A stretch of 64,000 nucleotides of DNA from Brachynemurus nebulosus (GCA_035578155.1 JAPWDM010000007.1:34012413-34076412), one strand, 5' to 3'. Counted from the first letter of the stretch, positions 33,860 through 44,350 are shown. The notes: a model not told the origin generated them from the sequence alone. Numbers and translations: made by a program.

Positions 33860-35761
33860 TTGAACAGCTACTCCCTTTTCTGAATCGTTAATGACATAAA
33901 TTTTTATTGTATGTACATACTAAATGATCATTTTGTTTCAGTGATGTGTAAAATTTTTAATACGTTTTTAATAGAGTACTTCAATAATTTTAAGTTATTA
34001 TCGATTCTTGCAATGGTCCATAAACCTCACATACATTGTAGTTCCGCGCGCACTAAAACTTACAAATAAAACAATTTATGGGCAAAAAAATAAAATTATA
34101 ACATAAAGGAAATAAAATGTGCATTAAATTTCTTGACGAAGTTATCAAAAAGTATGTTGAATTTAACCTTTTGGCACTATACAATTAAAAAATAATTAAA
34201 ATTTTAAAAACTCATCGGTGTTGTATCATACTAATCTTTTCGTTTTTGCTACTAAAATGATGAAATTTCTTTTGGAAATATTTGACACGCTTGAAAAATA
34301 TCTCATCGACCTATAGAACGTCTGGAAGTACGCCATTGATACCACTGACTTTTTAAAATAAAATGTACTAGTATATTTTTTAAACATTTTATCATTAACA
34401 TTAAATATTAATATATGCTCAATATAATATGTATACTTTTATAAAATATACAATTTTATTTTATAAAACAAATGCAGTTTAGGATATTTAAATATCTAAT
34501 TAATAAATTGAATGAAATATTTTTAATAACAAAATAATTTTTCAAAATACTCTCTCTACATTGAAATATAAATTTCATTTAAATTACAAATGAACATTCC
34601 TCATACAATTTAAATTTTATTTTACACTTTTCTAAGTATGCTTCAGAGAAGTTTTAATTTTATGCATTTATATGGGTAACTACGAGCACTACTGTCAGTA
34701 ATATAGTTATATAAGAATTCTACTCGAAACAAAAAACTAACAGAATCGATAAACAATGTGTACCATGACGTAAATGTAACAGTTTGCTGGTTGGTCTTTT
34801 CAATTTTGCAAACTCTCATAGGCTTAGTGCTAATCATTAGTACTCGCTACTTGTATTTGTCACATGAAAGGGATCAATGTCATTAACCGATCGCTTATGA
34901 TTAGTATTGAGCCTGTGTAAACAAGACATTAGTTAGTAACTGGTCTAAATCTGAGGTAGTAAAGTATGTTAATTTTTTAAAGTACATCGTACGACAAAAG
35001 AGACATTTTTTTTATCACGTTGTCGCTGAATGACGTTGCACGAGCAAATCCATATAAAGCGAATAATGAAAACATATAACACTGTATGGATAAGTTACCG
35101 AAAATACTCTAGTGAAATATCTCAGTGAACTGGCATTCAACTTTTAACGAATGATCCGACATTATCATTAGTTCTCATTCTTTTTTTCACTCCAAAAAGA
35201 TAAATTACCCAAATTCGTTACTATCAACCGGAATAGTGATAACTATAAAAATTACTGCACTGATTTACAGTCGACATTCATTTTTTCGAATTGAATAAGT
35301 AATGAATTTTTAACAAACAACAATCATTCACAATTTTGACGTTGACAGCATGGGGATAAAAAAAATAACCTCAAAAAAATCATTTTTAATAAAAAAAAAA
35401 GAAAAAAACGTTTTCATCGTGTCATCAAAATGGGAAAATTCGTTCAAGAAAAATATAATTTACTCCCCGAAAATCGTAAAAGATGAAACTTTACGTTTTT
35501 AGAATATAACCTGCGAATTTTATTGTATGATATTTTAGTAAAACTTAATAAAACCATTGAAGTGATCAAAAATAGTCGTTGTTACTGACTGGTAGTCGAA
35601 ATTCGATTTCTGCTACCGCCTTGGAACGATTTCTCTGCAGTTTCATTTACAGGTTCCTCCTTGAAAAGATCCTGTAAATGCATACAATCCAAATCCTAGA
35701 CCGCTACCACTCGCCGTACCCTCCATTCACATTATAAAAAGTCAAGAAAAGAAGTCTTAGG
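33860..35761. other. Long stretch with no recognised feature
   Basis: AT-rich sequence; the frame at 34643-34837 (minus) has no domain. Confidence 0.35.
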
Positions 35762-36056
35762 CTGCCTGTACACGATCAGTAATACTGTCAGTATTTATTG
35801 ATGAAAATAATGAATCATTATTTTTATTACTTCAGTATTTTTATGATACCGTACACTATCATTATTTTCTTCAGTATTTTAAAACAAACTGTCAAGTTTA
35901 ATATTTCGGAATTTTTAAATTAATAAAATTTTGGTATGGTGATTATTATGGAAGAAGCGTGTTTAGCTATAATACTAGCGTTTGGCAACTCAAAACAAGA
36001 AAACAAAAAAAAAAACTTTATTTTTGTTTTTTTTTTTTAGTTAGCCATACATATAC

Positions 36057-36060
36057 GCAT
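36057..36060 (+). repeat. Target site duplication, left (GCAT)
   Basis: GCAT immediately before the 5' LTR, repeated at 43379-43382 immediately after the 3' LTR. Confidence 0.85.
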
Positions 36061-36823
36061 TGTAACCACCATGGTACAGGCGCAGGTAAAAAATTAACAA
36101 ATTTTCATCAAAACTTTCTAGTAAAAATAAATTTTATTATATAACACAAAATTTTATCATAAAAACTCAAATAATGATTAGCGCTGCAGATAATAATACA
36201 TATCTGTAGTGTAGATTGCCTAAACGAACAGACTATGACTTTTGTCAAGTTTTTAACAGAAAGAACTGTTGGTGCTGTGGTCACGTTTGGACACCAGAGA
36301 TGCAACAACCAATCAGGGTTAAGCATCACTTGAATATTTCTGTCGTACCAGGTGGTGACATAAAGGAATACTTCAAAACAACACTTATTATTTCTTTCTA
36401 GTTAATGTATACAAATATTTCTATCTCTATATAGAAACCAATAGAACTTTCTTTCGATTCTTGGAAATGAAATTAAGGAACGCTTGTTTTAAGAATAAGG
36501 ATATAACTTGTTTCAAGTTAGTTGTAAGGTAATATTAAAACGAACAACATCAGAATCCTCGCCAGTGGAACAACTGCGCATTATTTTTTATACTTAAAAA
36601 ATTTATAATTTATAAAATTATATAAGAAAATTATTTTTATACAAGTTTTCTACATTTATTCAATAAACTAATCAACTAAAAAACCAATTAAAAGTGTTTT
36701 ATTTGTGAAAAAACTATTCGTCTTGGAGAAGAAAAACTGAACCCACGCTGGAAAGTTTACCATCCTCTGTGCATCGCAAAATAACACCGTAGTGAGATCT
36801 TTTCCCACGTTTGCGACGTTACA
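36061..36823 (+). repeat. 5' LTR
   Basis: Starts TGTAACCACCATGG, ends GCGACGTTACA. A TATA-like motif CTATATAG lies near 36428, and a polyadenylation signal AATAAA at 36662-36667. A 61-codon open frame within (36216-36401) begins at TTG, has no homologue I recognise, and exists identically in the 3' LTR. The region 36282-36371 resembles part of 5S rRNA. Confidence 0.95.
36282..36371 (+). promoter_or_regulatory. 5S rRNA-like segment within the 5' LTR (speculative)
   Basis: Compared from memory with insect 5S rRNA, the blocks CACGTTTGGACACC, GTTAAGCA, GTACC, GGTGAC and GGAATAC occur in the same order. The spacing is close to that of 5S: ACACC to GTTAAGC is 27 against 26, and GTTAAGC to the end of GAATAC is 54 in both. 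In 5S genes these regions are the internal RNA polymerase III control elements (A box, intermediate element, C box). The middle is poorly matched, so chance is not excluded. The same segment occurs at 42837-42926. Confidence 0.3.
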
Positions 36824-36830
36824 TAATTAT

Positions 36831-36848
36831 TGGCATCCCTGTCAGTGG
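36831..36848 (+). other. Candidate primer-binding site
   Basis: TGGCATCCCTGTCAGTGG begins 7 bases after the 5' LTR. It starts with TGG, complementary to the CCA end of a tRNA. The matching tRNA was not identified. The 7-base gap is larger than usual but within what some Ty3/gypsy elements show. Confidence 0.5.
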
Positions 36849-36968
36849 AAATAAATTTTCCGACGAATAATCTACGTGAAAAGAGAAGAAAAGAAGTATA
36901 CGAATTTTGGTGGACAACTTCTTCAAGGAATTTCATTCGAAACAACAATCATTTACTACAACATTACA

Positions 36969-38420
36969 ATGGACAACGAAGAAAACGCCCTCAGTGAAAC
37001 AATATTTGAAGCGGAAGCATCTTCTACGAAAACGGAAGATCAACTTCGTGAATCTATGGAGGAGATGATCAGCGTGCGGCCTTCTGGTGCAACGTCGTCT
37101 CAACAAAACTTTCAAGGTGAAATAACCGGTATGTTTAATGCATTTTTCTTAAAATTTACTAACGAATTAAATAATTTCAAACACGAACTTAAAACAGAAG
37201 TTCATAACGGTTTGAGCGAATTAAAAAATGAATTAAAAACTGAAATAACAAATATTAAAATTTCTTTAGAAGAAAAAATTAACAATTGTTCTTTGCAATG
37301 TAAAAATACAAACTCTGAAACTATTAAACAAATTAATGATATCGAAATCATTAATAATCAAAAATTTGATGCTTATAATGAACAAACAAAAGTTATTAAC
37401 CAACAAATTTCCAGTATTAAGGAACATTTAACAAAAAACGAAACTGAAATTACAAATATTTTTGAGAAATATGATATTATATTAAAATCTATTGATATTT
37501 TAGAAAAGAAAATCAATACTTTTGAATCTATTAACATTAATGATATTAATAATACTGTTTTGCCAAATAATAATCTATCTAATATTAGTTTTTTCAATAA
37601 TAATACTCATAATCTTTTTAATATTCCTGAATTTAATGGAAATATAAATTATTTGCATCCTCTTGATTTTATAAATTCATTAGAATATTATTTTAAAGAA
37701 ACAAATTTTTCTGAAAATGATAAAATTTTATATACAAAATCTAAATTAACTGATACTATTAAAAATACTTTAATATTATTTGAAGATTCTATTTTAACAT
37801 TTGAACAATTAAAAAATTGGATTTTAGATACATATTGGAATAGTAAAATTCAAAATCAAATACTGATAGAATTTTATTCTAATCAGGGTAAATCTGTTGT
37901 TATTAAACAAAAATATGTACAACACTTATTTTATTGGTATAAAAGAATCAAACATCTAAGTAACAAAATACCTGAAAAAACATTTATTGAAATTTTTATA
38001 GAACATTTTGATTTTGAAACGCGTAGAATTTTAAAAAATTGTTTAACTATTAAACAACTTTATGATGAATTAAAGGAATTCGATAATCATTACAGTAAAA
38101 CTCCTTATCGTAACGTTCCTATTAATCCAAATGCTTCAAATTATAACCGTCCAAATAGTCCTATTTCTAAAAATAATCCTACAACTTCAGAAAATAATGG
38201 TTGGGGTAATGTAACTAGTAATAATCAATATTTAGATAGAAATAAAAGTTGGAAAACTGATAAATTTAAAAAATCTAAAGTAACTTTTTCAAATGAGGAA
38301 CCGTGTTCGTCTACACATAGTGTTAGCACGAATAACGGGGATCACGCCACTGGTACTACCAGTGCGATTGGTCCAATAAATCCAAAATTCCCTGAATTTT
38401 CTTATGATTGGGAAAACTAA
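36969..38420 (+). CDS. gag: Gag polyprotein of the LTR retrotransposon
   Basis: Structural protein that forms the intracellular virus-like particle in which the element is reverse transcribed. The start is the ATG at 36969 (MDNEENALSE); the frame is open upstream, but only with non-ATG codons. It gives 483 residues. Residues about 55-185 are rich in E/K/L/I heptads and probably form a coiled coil. Residues about 217-372 (FNIPEFNGNINYLHPLDFIN ... FDFETRRILKNCL) look like the Ty3-type capsid domain. The asparagine-rich tail lacks a C-x2-C-x4-H-x4-C zinc knuckle, unlike many gypsy Gags. It ends TGG GAA AAC TAA; the run GGGAAAAC before the stop is a plausible -1 slippage site leading into the next frame. 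Confidence 0.9.
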   Translation: MDNEENALSETIFEAEASSTKTEDQLRESMEEMISVRPSGATSSQQNFQGEITGMFNAFFLKFTNELNNFKHELKTEVHNGLSELKNELKTEITNIKISLEEKINNCSLQCKNTNSETIKQINDIEIINNQKFDAYNEQTKVINQQISSIKEHLTKNETEITNIFEKYDIILKSIDILEKKINTFESININDINNTVLPNNNLSNISFFNNNTHNLFNIPEFNGNINYLHPLDFINSLEYYFKETNFSENDKILYTKSKLTDTIKNTLILFEDSILTFEQLKNWILDTYWNSKIQNQILIEFYSNQGKSVVIKQKYVQHLFYWYKRIKHLSNKIPEKTFIEIFIEHFDFETRRILKNCLTIKQLYDELKEFDNHYSKTPYRNVPINPNASNYNRPNSPISKNNPTTSENNGWGNVTSNNQYLDRNKSWKTDKFKKSKVTFSNEEPCSSTHSVSTNNGDHATGTTSAIGPINPKFPEFSYDWEN

Positions 38421-38713
38421 ATAGAACATCTATAAGGAAATCAACCTTAATAGATGACAATTTTCAAATTAATGAAAAGAATATTAGTAAAAATGTTAAG
38501 AATGACAATCTTTTTGTTAATAATAAAATTAATTTATTAGATAGTAATGTTAACAATTTCAATTCTGAGAATTGTTACAATATTAGGGGTACATTCCTTT
38601 GTAGTATTTTTTCAAACGATCATTTTGGTGATCTAACGGAAGAGAATAATCAAAATCGTTTTTCAAATACAAAAATCTCTAACGATATTTTGCCAATTAT
38701 TAAACTTTTTTGA
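38408..38713 (+). CDS. Spacer frame between Gag and protease
   Basis: An open frame of about 100 codons in the -1 frame relative to gag, overlapping its end, without an ATG start. It is asparagine-rich (LLDSNVNNFNSENCYN) like the Gag tail and has no domain. It ends at TTT TGA, where the run of six T at 38706-38711 lies. The protease frame is open across the last 77 bases, so ribosomes would need a +1 shift here. Alternatively, the T run carries a one-base change or sequencing error and this stretch is simply the N-terminal part of Pol. It is most likely expressed only as a Gag-Pol linker. Confidence 0.6.
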   Translation: MGKLNRTSIRKSTLIDDNFQINEKNISKNVKNDNLFVNNKINLLDSNVNNFNSENCYNIRGTFLCSIFSNDHFGDLTEENNQNRFSNTKISNDILPIIKLF

Positions 38714-41700
38714 CACTTTTATCAATATTTTAATAGACACTGGAAGCGTTATTACGGTTCTAAATGATAAAACATTTGATAAATTAAATCAAATTCATAT
38801 TAAAAATACAAATAAACCATTGCCCGTAATACCTACAATAAAATGTCAGGTAGTTACTGCGACAAACAAAAAATCTAAAACTATTGATAAACAAACTTTT
38901 ATTGAATTTAGTTACAATAATATTATAATACCCTTAAATTTTCTTATCGTACCAGATTTAGCTGTCGAAGCGATTCTCGGTATGGAATATTTACAAAAAT
39001 ATTACGCTAGTATAAATATTTTCAATAAGTCGTTGTTACTTAAAATTGATAGTAAAATACATGAAATTAAATTCATTTCACAAATCTCATCTAATGATAT
39101 TAAATCCAGTAATATGTTAATTTCAAACATTAAAAGTATTGTTTACAAAGAACAAAATCTTAATACGGAAGAATTTTATAAAATTAATAATCTTTCATTT
39201 AAACCCTTTGACGACAATGAATATATTACACCCTTTGACGACGTTATAAATTCAATTTCTAATTTAACTCATTTATCTAAAATCGAACAAAATAAAATCT
39301 TATCGATGCTTAATAAATTTAAAAACATTTTTTCTACCAAACCAGGGTTAGTAAAAAACTTTTATTGTAAATTCAAAATTCGAGAACATAAAGAATTTTC
39401 GTCAAAATGCTATCCTATACCTTATTCGCGTTTGCCCGCAGTTCAAAAGGAAATAGATAAACTTTTATCATGGAAAATTATAGAAAGGTCATATACTTCT
39501 TATATAAGTCCTTTGCATACAGTAATTAAGCCAAATGGGCAAATCCGAATTGTTTTAGATAGTAGGAATATCAATCAAATAGTAATACCGGACCGAGAAA
39601 CGCCAGTTTCTATTGAATATATCCTAGGAAAATTTCAGAAAAAACAATTTTTCACTTCTATTGACTTAATTTCGGGTTATTGGCAAATCCAATTACACCC
39701 AGATAGTAAAAAATACACAGGATTTTTATTTAACGGCAAATGTTATCAGTTTACCCGTTTAGCCTTCGGGATAAATTTGTCCGTTGGTATATTTCAAAAA
39801 TGTATTGATCAAATTTTGGGAAGTGACATAAACGATTTTTGTCATGTCTTTGTCGATGACATAGTCATTGGCTCTGACGATTTTGAATCTCACCTTAAAC
39901 ATGTTGAGATAGTATTAAATAAACTTTTTAATGCTGGTGTAACCATCAATTTTTCTAAATGTAACTTTTTCAAAACAGAAATTAAATTTTTGGGTCATAA
40001 AATTTCTGAAAATGGTATTAGTTTATGTGAGGATAAGGTTCAAGCTATTTTAAAATTGCAACCTCCCACTAATATTAAATCTTTACAATCAATTTTAGGT
40101 ATTATGAATTTTTATCGTAGATTTTTTCCTAATTTTAGTGAATTAACTTCTAAATTTTCGCATTTATTAAAAGCAAACTCAATTTGGAATTGGGGAAGTG
40201 AAGAACAAAAAACGTTTAATACTTTAAAATCATTATTTGCAAAGTCAGTTATGCTTAAATTTCCAGATTTTAACAAAATTTTCTATTTAGATGTAGATGC
40301 TTCTGACAAAGCTTTAAGTGGTTGTCTATATCAAATCAATGATGATAATACGTATAATCCAATCTCGTTTGTTTCACGCGCTTTAACAACTTCTGAATTG
40401 AACTATACTATTTCCGAAAGAGAATTATTAAGTCTAGTTTTTACTTTCAACAAACTTCGACATTACATTTTAGGTCACAAAGTAATAGTTCGTAGTGATC
40501 ACAAATCATTATCATTTTTACATGAAGCAAAAATAACAAATAATAGAATTTTACGTTGGTTCTTAGCTTTAAGTGAATTCAATTTCACTATTGAATATAT
40601 TCCTGGAAAACAAAATTTTATAGCAGATTTTTTCTCTCGAAATCCATATACCTTAAATAATATATCAAATCAAACGAACTTAATGATAAATTCTTTATCT
40701 ATAAATAATAATTTTTCTACAAACATTTCAGTTAAATGTAATATTTTAAAACTTGATTTTCAAAATAAATTTCTTGAAAAATTTGCTAATAACATTCGCA
40801 GGTACCAACATGTTGACCCTTTTTGTAAAAACATAATTAACAATATTCAAGAATATCAAAACCGGTTTATGGTACATAATGGTATACTTTTTCATAGAAA
40901 TACCAACTTCCCTTACAATTATCAAATTTATCTACCTGAAAATAAAATAAATGAAATAATACAATTTTTCCATAAATATTTAGGTCATTTTTCGTCTCGT
41001 AAAATCACTGAATATTTAAAACAATATTTTTTCATTAAAAATATTTATCGTCGTGTTGAGTCAAATTTACGAAGTTGTAATATATGCCAAAAATGTAAGG
41101 TTCCAAATTATTTTACACAAGGTCCTTTACAAAATATTATATCAGAATATCCTCTTAAGGACTGTTTTGTGGATCTATATGGTCCTTTACCTAAAGGAAA
41201 ATTTGGATTTAACATGATTTTTATAATTAAGGATAACTATTCAAAATTTGTAAAACTATATCCATTAAAGGGTGCAACTGCTCAACAATGTGTTGACAGA
41301 GTTGTTAAGCATTTTATACCCAATATAGGTAAAATGCAAAATATTTATAGCGATAATGCAAGTCAATTTGTATCTCCAATTTGGCAAGATACTCTTAAAA
41401 ATGCTGGAATTAACGTTTATACAATTAGCGTTTACAATCCGCGAGCAAATCCGGAAGAACGTGTAAACCGTGAATTAAATAGATTATTTAGAACATATTG
41501 TCATAAAAAACATAGTTCGTGGACAGATTATTTAACTTTTATCGAAAATTGTTTAAATTTCACACCTCATGATACTACTCAATTTATACCTTATGAATTA
41601 CTTTTTGGAAATAAACCTCCTAACCCTATAACACGCCTTATTTCTTTTCCTCAAAATGATCAATCTAATTTGCAACAAATTCGGCAGTTAGCATTGAATA

Positions 41701-41966
41701 ATACTATTGAAAAAGGTAATAAAAGAAAATTACGTCATAATTTACATTACACAAAAACTTATCATATAGGTGATAAGGTTTTGCTTAAAACTCATACACG
41801 TTCCTCAGCTAGGAACAAAATTGTTAAAAAATTTAATTTACTCTATTGTGGACCCTTTTTAGTAGGTGGAATAAAAAATATAAATGCATACATTCTTTAT
41901 TACCCAGATTCAAATATAATAAAAGGTGTGTATAATGCGATACATCTTAAACCTTTTAAAGAATAA
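38637..41966 (+). CDS. pol: Pol polyprotein: protease, reverse transcriptase, RNase H, integrase
   Basis: The frame is open from 38637 (no ATG needed if reached by frameshift) and gives about 1109 residues, counted from 38637. Protease: LIDTGSVITVL with catalytic D34. Reverse transcriptase: FTSIDLISGYWQI, then FVDD at residues 405-408 (D407/D408; the usual Y is F). RNase H: FYLDVDAS with D552, SERELLSLVF and VRSDHKSLSFL. Integrase: H-x4-H-x29-C-x2-C zinc finger, then core residues D846 (FVDLYGPL), D906 (YSDNASQF) and E941 (EERVNREL), with 34 residues between the last two. The C terminus has a GPF-type GPY/F module (YCGPFLVGG) and ends KPFKE, without a chromodomain. No stop or frameshift interrupts these domains. 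Confidence 0.93.
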   Translation, partial: RKRIIKIVFQIQKSLTIFCQLLNFFDTFINILIDTGSVITVLNDKTFDKLNQIHIKNTNKPLPVIPTIKCQVVTATNKKSKTIDKQTFIEFSYNNIIIPLNFLIVPDLAVEAILGMEYLQKYYASINIFNKSLLLKIDSKIHEIKFISQISSNDIKSSNMLISNIKSIVYKEQNLNTEEFYKINNLSFKPFDDNEYITPFDDVINSISNLTHLSKIEQNKILSMLNKFKNIFSTKPGLVKNFYCKFKIREHKEFSSKCYPIPYSRLPAVQKEIDKLLSWKIIERSYTSYISPLHTVIKPNGQIRIVLDSRNINQIVIPDRETPVSIEYILGKFQKKQFFTSIDLISGYWQIQLHPDSKKYTGFLFNGKCYQFTRLAFGINLSVGIFQKCIDQILGSDINDFCHVFVDDIVIGSDDFESHLKHVEIVLNKLFNAGVTINFSKCNFFKTEIKFLGHKISENGISLCEDKVQAILKLQPPTNIKSLQSILGIMNFYRRFFPNFSELTSKFSHLLKANSIWNWGSEEQKTFNTLKSLFAKSVMLKFPDFNKIFYLDVDASDKALSGCLYQINDDNTYNPISFVSRALTTSELNYTISERELLSLVFTFNKLRHYILGHKVIVRSDHKSLSFLHEAKITNNRILRWFLALSEFNFTIEYIPGKQNFIADFFSRNPYTLNNISNQTNLMINSLSINNNFSTNISVKCNILKLDFQNKFLEKFANNIRRYQHVDPFCKNIINNIQEYQNRFMVHNGILFHRNTNFPYNYQIYLPENKINEIIQFFHKYLGHFSSRKITEYLKQYFFIKNIYRRVESNLRSCNICQKCKVPNYFTQGPLQNIISEYPLKDCFVDLYGPLPKGKFGFNMIFIIKDNYSKFVKLYPLKGATAQQCVDRVVKHFIPNIGKMQNIYSDNASQFVSPIWQDTLKNAGINVYTISVYNPRANPEERVNRELNRLFRTYCHKKHSSWTDYLTFIENCLNFTPHDTTQFIPYELLFGNKPPNPITRLISFPQNDQSNLQQIRQLALNNTIEKGNKRKLRHNLHYTKTYHIGDKVLLKTHTRSSARNKIVKKFNLLYCGPFLVGGIKNINAYILYYPDSNIIKGVYNAIHLKPFKE

Positions 41967-42603
41967 AAAAAAAAATAAATCTACAAAATATTATTAAATT
42001 TTCATTAAAATTTTTACATTTCTTTACTTAAACAGATGACAAATATACGAATGATGACTTTATAATCACCTATATTTAATTTTGATACTTAGATGTGATT
42101 CAAAGAAAATTAAAAAACTAATGTATTATTATATTTTATTTGTATTAGTAAGAATATTCGCTCAACCAAACTAATACTAACATAATACCTTAAAATTAAA
42201 AAATATTTATTTAAAATACTTGTGATAGTGATTAAAACCAAAGTGCATATTAAAATAAAACAAACTTTTATGAACTTTAATTAAGAATTTATATTTATTA
42301 TTTTGTTTAAAGAATGTTAAATCTTTGTGAAAATGAAGGTAGCAAAATGACTTCATTAAAATTTTCTAATTAAAATCAAATTTTTATCATTTCTATAATA
42401 ATATTATTAAAGGTCATTGCTCCCTACATTTATCTTATATATTTTTGTTACTCAATGAAAAAACTTTATTAAAAATTTTTCAATTTTACTTAATTTTATA
42501 AAAAAAAAAAAAAAAAAAAAAAATTTTTTCCAAGAAATTTCGAAATTTTTGAGTTTTGATCAAAAATTTCTATTTCGAGTTTCACTCTCCCATAGAAATT
42601 TTT
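41967..42603 (+). other. 3' untranslated region of the retrotransposon
   Basis: About 640 bases without an open frame of note; no env-like protein is encoded. An A run of about 26 bases lies at about 42500-42525. The unusual length of noncoding sequence between pol and the polypurine tract could be the scar of a lost reading frame. Confidence 0.7.
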
Positions 42604-42613
42604 GAGGGGGGGA
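42604..42613 (+). other. Polypurine tract
   Basis: GAGGGGGGGA, two bases before the 3' LTR. It is the expected primer for plus-strand DNA synthesis. Confidence 0.8.
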
Positions 42614-42615
42614 TA

Positions 42616-43378
42616 TGTAACCACCATGGTACAGGCGCAGGTAAAAAATTAACAAATTTTCATCAAAACTTTCTAGTAAAAATAAATTTTATTATATAAC
42701 ACAAAATTTTATCATAAAAACTCAAATAATGATTAGCGCTGCAGATAATAATACATATCTGTAGTGTAGATTGCCTAAACGAACAGACTATGACTTTTGT
42801 CAAGTTTTTAACAGAAAGAACTGTTGGTGCTGTGGTCACGTTTGGACACCAGAGATGCAACAACCAATCAGGGTTAAGCATCACTTGAATATTTCTGTCG
42901 TACCAGGTGGTGACATAAAGGAATACTTCAAAACAACACTTATTATTTCTTTCTAGTTAATGTATACAAATATTTCTATCTCTATATAGAAACCAATAGA
43001 ACTTTCTTTCGATTCTTGGAAATGAAATTAAGGAACGCTTGTTTTAAGAATAAGGATATAACTTGTTTCAAGTTAGTTGTAAGGTAATATTAAAACGAAC
43101 AACATCAGAATCCTCGCCAGTGGAACAACTGCGCATTATTTTTTATACTTAAAAAATTTATAATTTATAAAATTATATAAGAAAATTATTTTTATACAAG
43201 TTTTCTACATTTATTCAATAAACTAATCAACTAAAAAACCAATTAAAAGTGTTTTATTTGTGAAAAAACTATTCGTCTTGGAGAAGAAAAACTGAACCCA
43301 CGCTGGAAAGTTTACCATCCTCTGTGCATCGCAAAATAACACCGTAGTGAGATCTTTTCCCACGTTTGCGACGTTACA
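42616..43378 (+). repeat. 3' LTR
   Basis: 763 bases, offset by exactly 6555 from the 5' LTR, and I found no difference on reading both through. It includes the AATAAA signal at 43217-43222 and the 5S-like segment at 42837-42926. Confidence 0.95.
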
Positions 43379-43382
43379 GCAT
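43379..43382 (+). repeat. Target site duplication, right (GCAT)
   Basis: Matches GCAT at 36057-36060. Confidence 0.85.
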
Positions 43383-43741
43383 GTATGTACATACGGTACA
43401 TATCGTACATATTGTACATATTGCCGTAAATACTAATCAATAATACACATATGTACAAGCCTACTTTTCCATGATATACATATTATACGATCTACAATCG
43501 ATTTTTATTTAGCTCGGCTGGTACCGCTGGTACATAATATACATACAAGAAATATGTTTTAACGGTTTTAACTGTCATTAATGTTACTGTCCCCTCCACG
43601 TCTTAGTACTGAAGTGAATACTGATGGAATTATAAGCCATTCTTCCATACTTTGATCATTATTTCATTATCGTTAATACACGATCAATAAAAGTGTCAGT
43701 ATTTTGAAATACTGACAGTATTACTGATCGTGTACAGGCAG

Positions 43742-44277
43742 TAACTACCTAAATAGCCGAACGTATTTAGGCACTGGAAGTTCGGATTGGTAGATCGATA
43801 CCTTCCAAATTCCTCCCTCTCTCTTTCGTAAAATATAAAACAATAAGCTTTTGGGAATAAAAGTGTCAGCCGGGTTACATTTTTGGGAATTCCGAATAGT
43901 TGCTCATTCACTTCAGCTAGCCATTTTAATTCTTTCCCGCGATCAATTAAGATATGTTTCACTGAAAGTGATTCAAAGGGTTAAATAAATGAATCTATTT
44001 TTCGATACATAAAAACTTTAATGTTTTTATTTTAAATTAATAAAATTTTCACTAATTACAACAAGCACAATACAAGTGTACGAGGTGATAAAATAGATGT
44101 TTACCAATAACAAACAAGTAGCGCCATTACCGTTAATCGCTGTAAGCAATAAATCTCCATTCATTAAACACACCACACCACACTAAACTGAACCGGTGCA
44201 GTGATTAATAATTATATTTAGTTGAAATTAATGACTACGTGTGTATGGGAATCCTTAATTTTAATTAAATTATGTCA

Positions 44278-44350
<73 letters not shown>

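Larger units (their letters stand above)
36061..43378 (+). mobile_element. Complete Ty3/gypsy-type LTR retrotransposon
   Basis: 7318 bases with two 763-bp LTRs that read the same throughout, TG...CA ends (TGTAAC / GTTACA), a GCAT duplication, a primer-binding candidate, gag, a spacer frame, pol in the order PR-RT-RNase H-integrase, and a G-rich polypurine tract. Integrase after RNase H, plus a GPY/F-like tail, places it in the Ty3/gypsy group (Metaviridae). No env frame follows pol and no chromodomain is visible. Identical LTRs suggest recent insertion. Whether it can still move depends on whether the gag/pol frame changes are programmed. Confidence 0.95.
35762..43741. mobile_element. Inverted-repeat DNA element split by the LTR retrotransposon
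   Basis: The left end CTGCCTGTACACGATCAG (35763) continues AATACTGTCAGTATTT, and the complement of the whole block (about 34 bases) ends at 43741. The LTR retrotransposon occupies 36061-43378, so the original element is about 300 bases on the left plus about 360 on the right. The inner right part has a hairpin GTGTCAGTATTT / AAATACTGACA near 43692-43718. No clear target duplication is readable outside the ends, and the superfamily is not assigned. This is a clear nested-insertion record: the DNA element came first. Confidence 0.8.

Noticed and set aside
36216..36401. 61-codon frame with a CWCCGH segment in the LTR
   Set aside because: It starts at TTG, recurs only because the LTR is duplicated, and has no recognised family.
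36876..36968. N-terminal extension of Gag by 31 residues
   Set aside because: The upstream start codon is GTG; the first ATG in frame is at 36969.
41967..42615. Search for an env-like third frame
   Set aside because: No open frame of useful length exists between pol and the 3' LTR on the plus strand.
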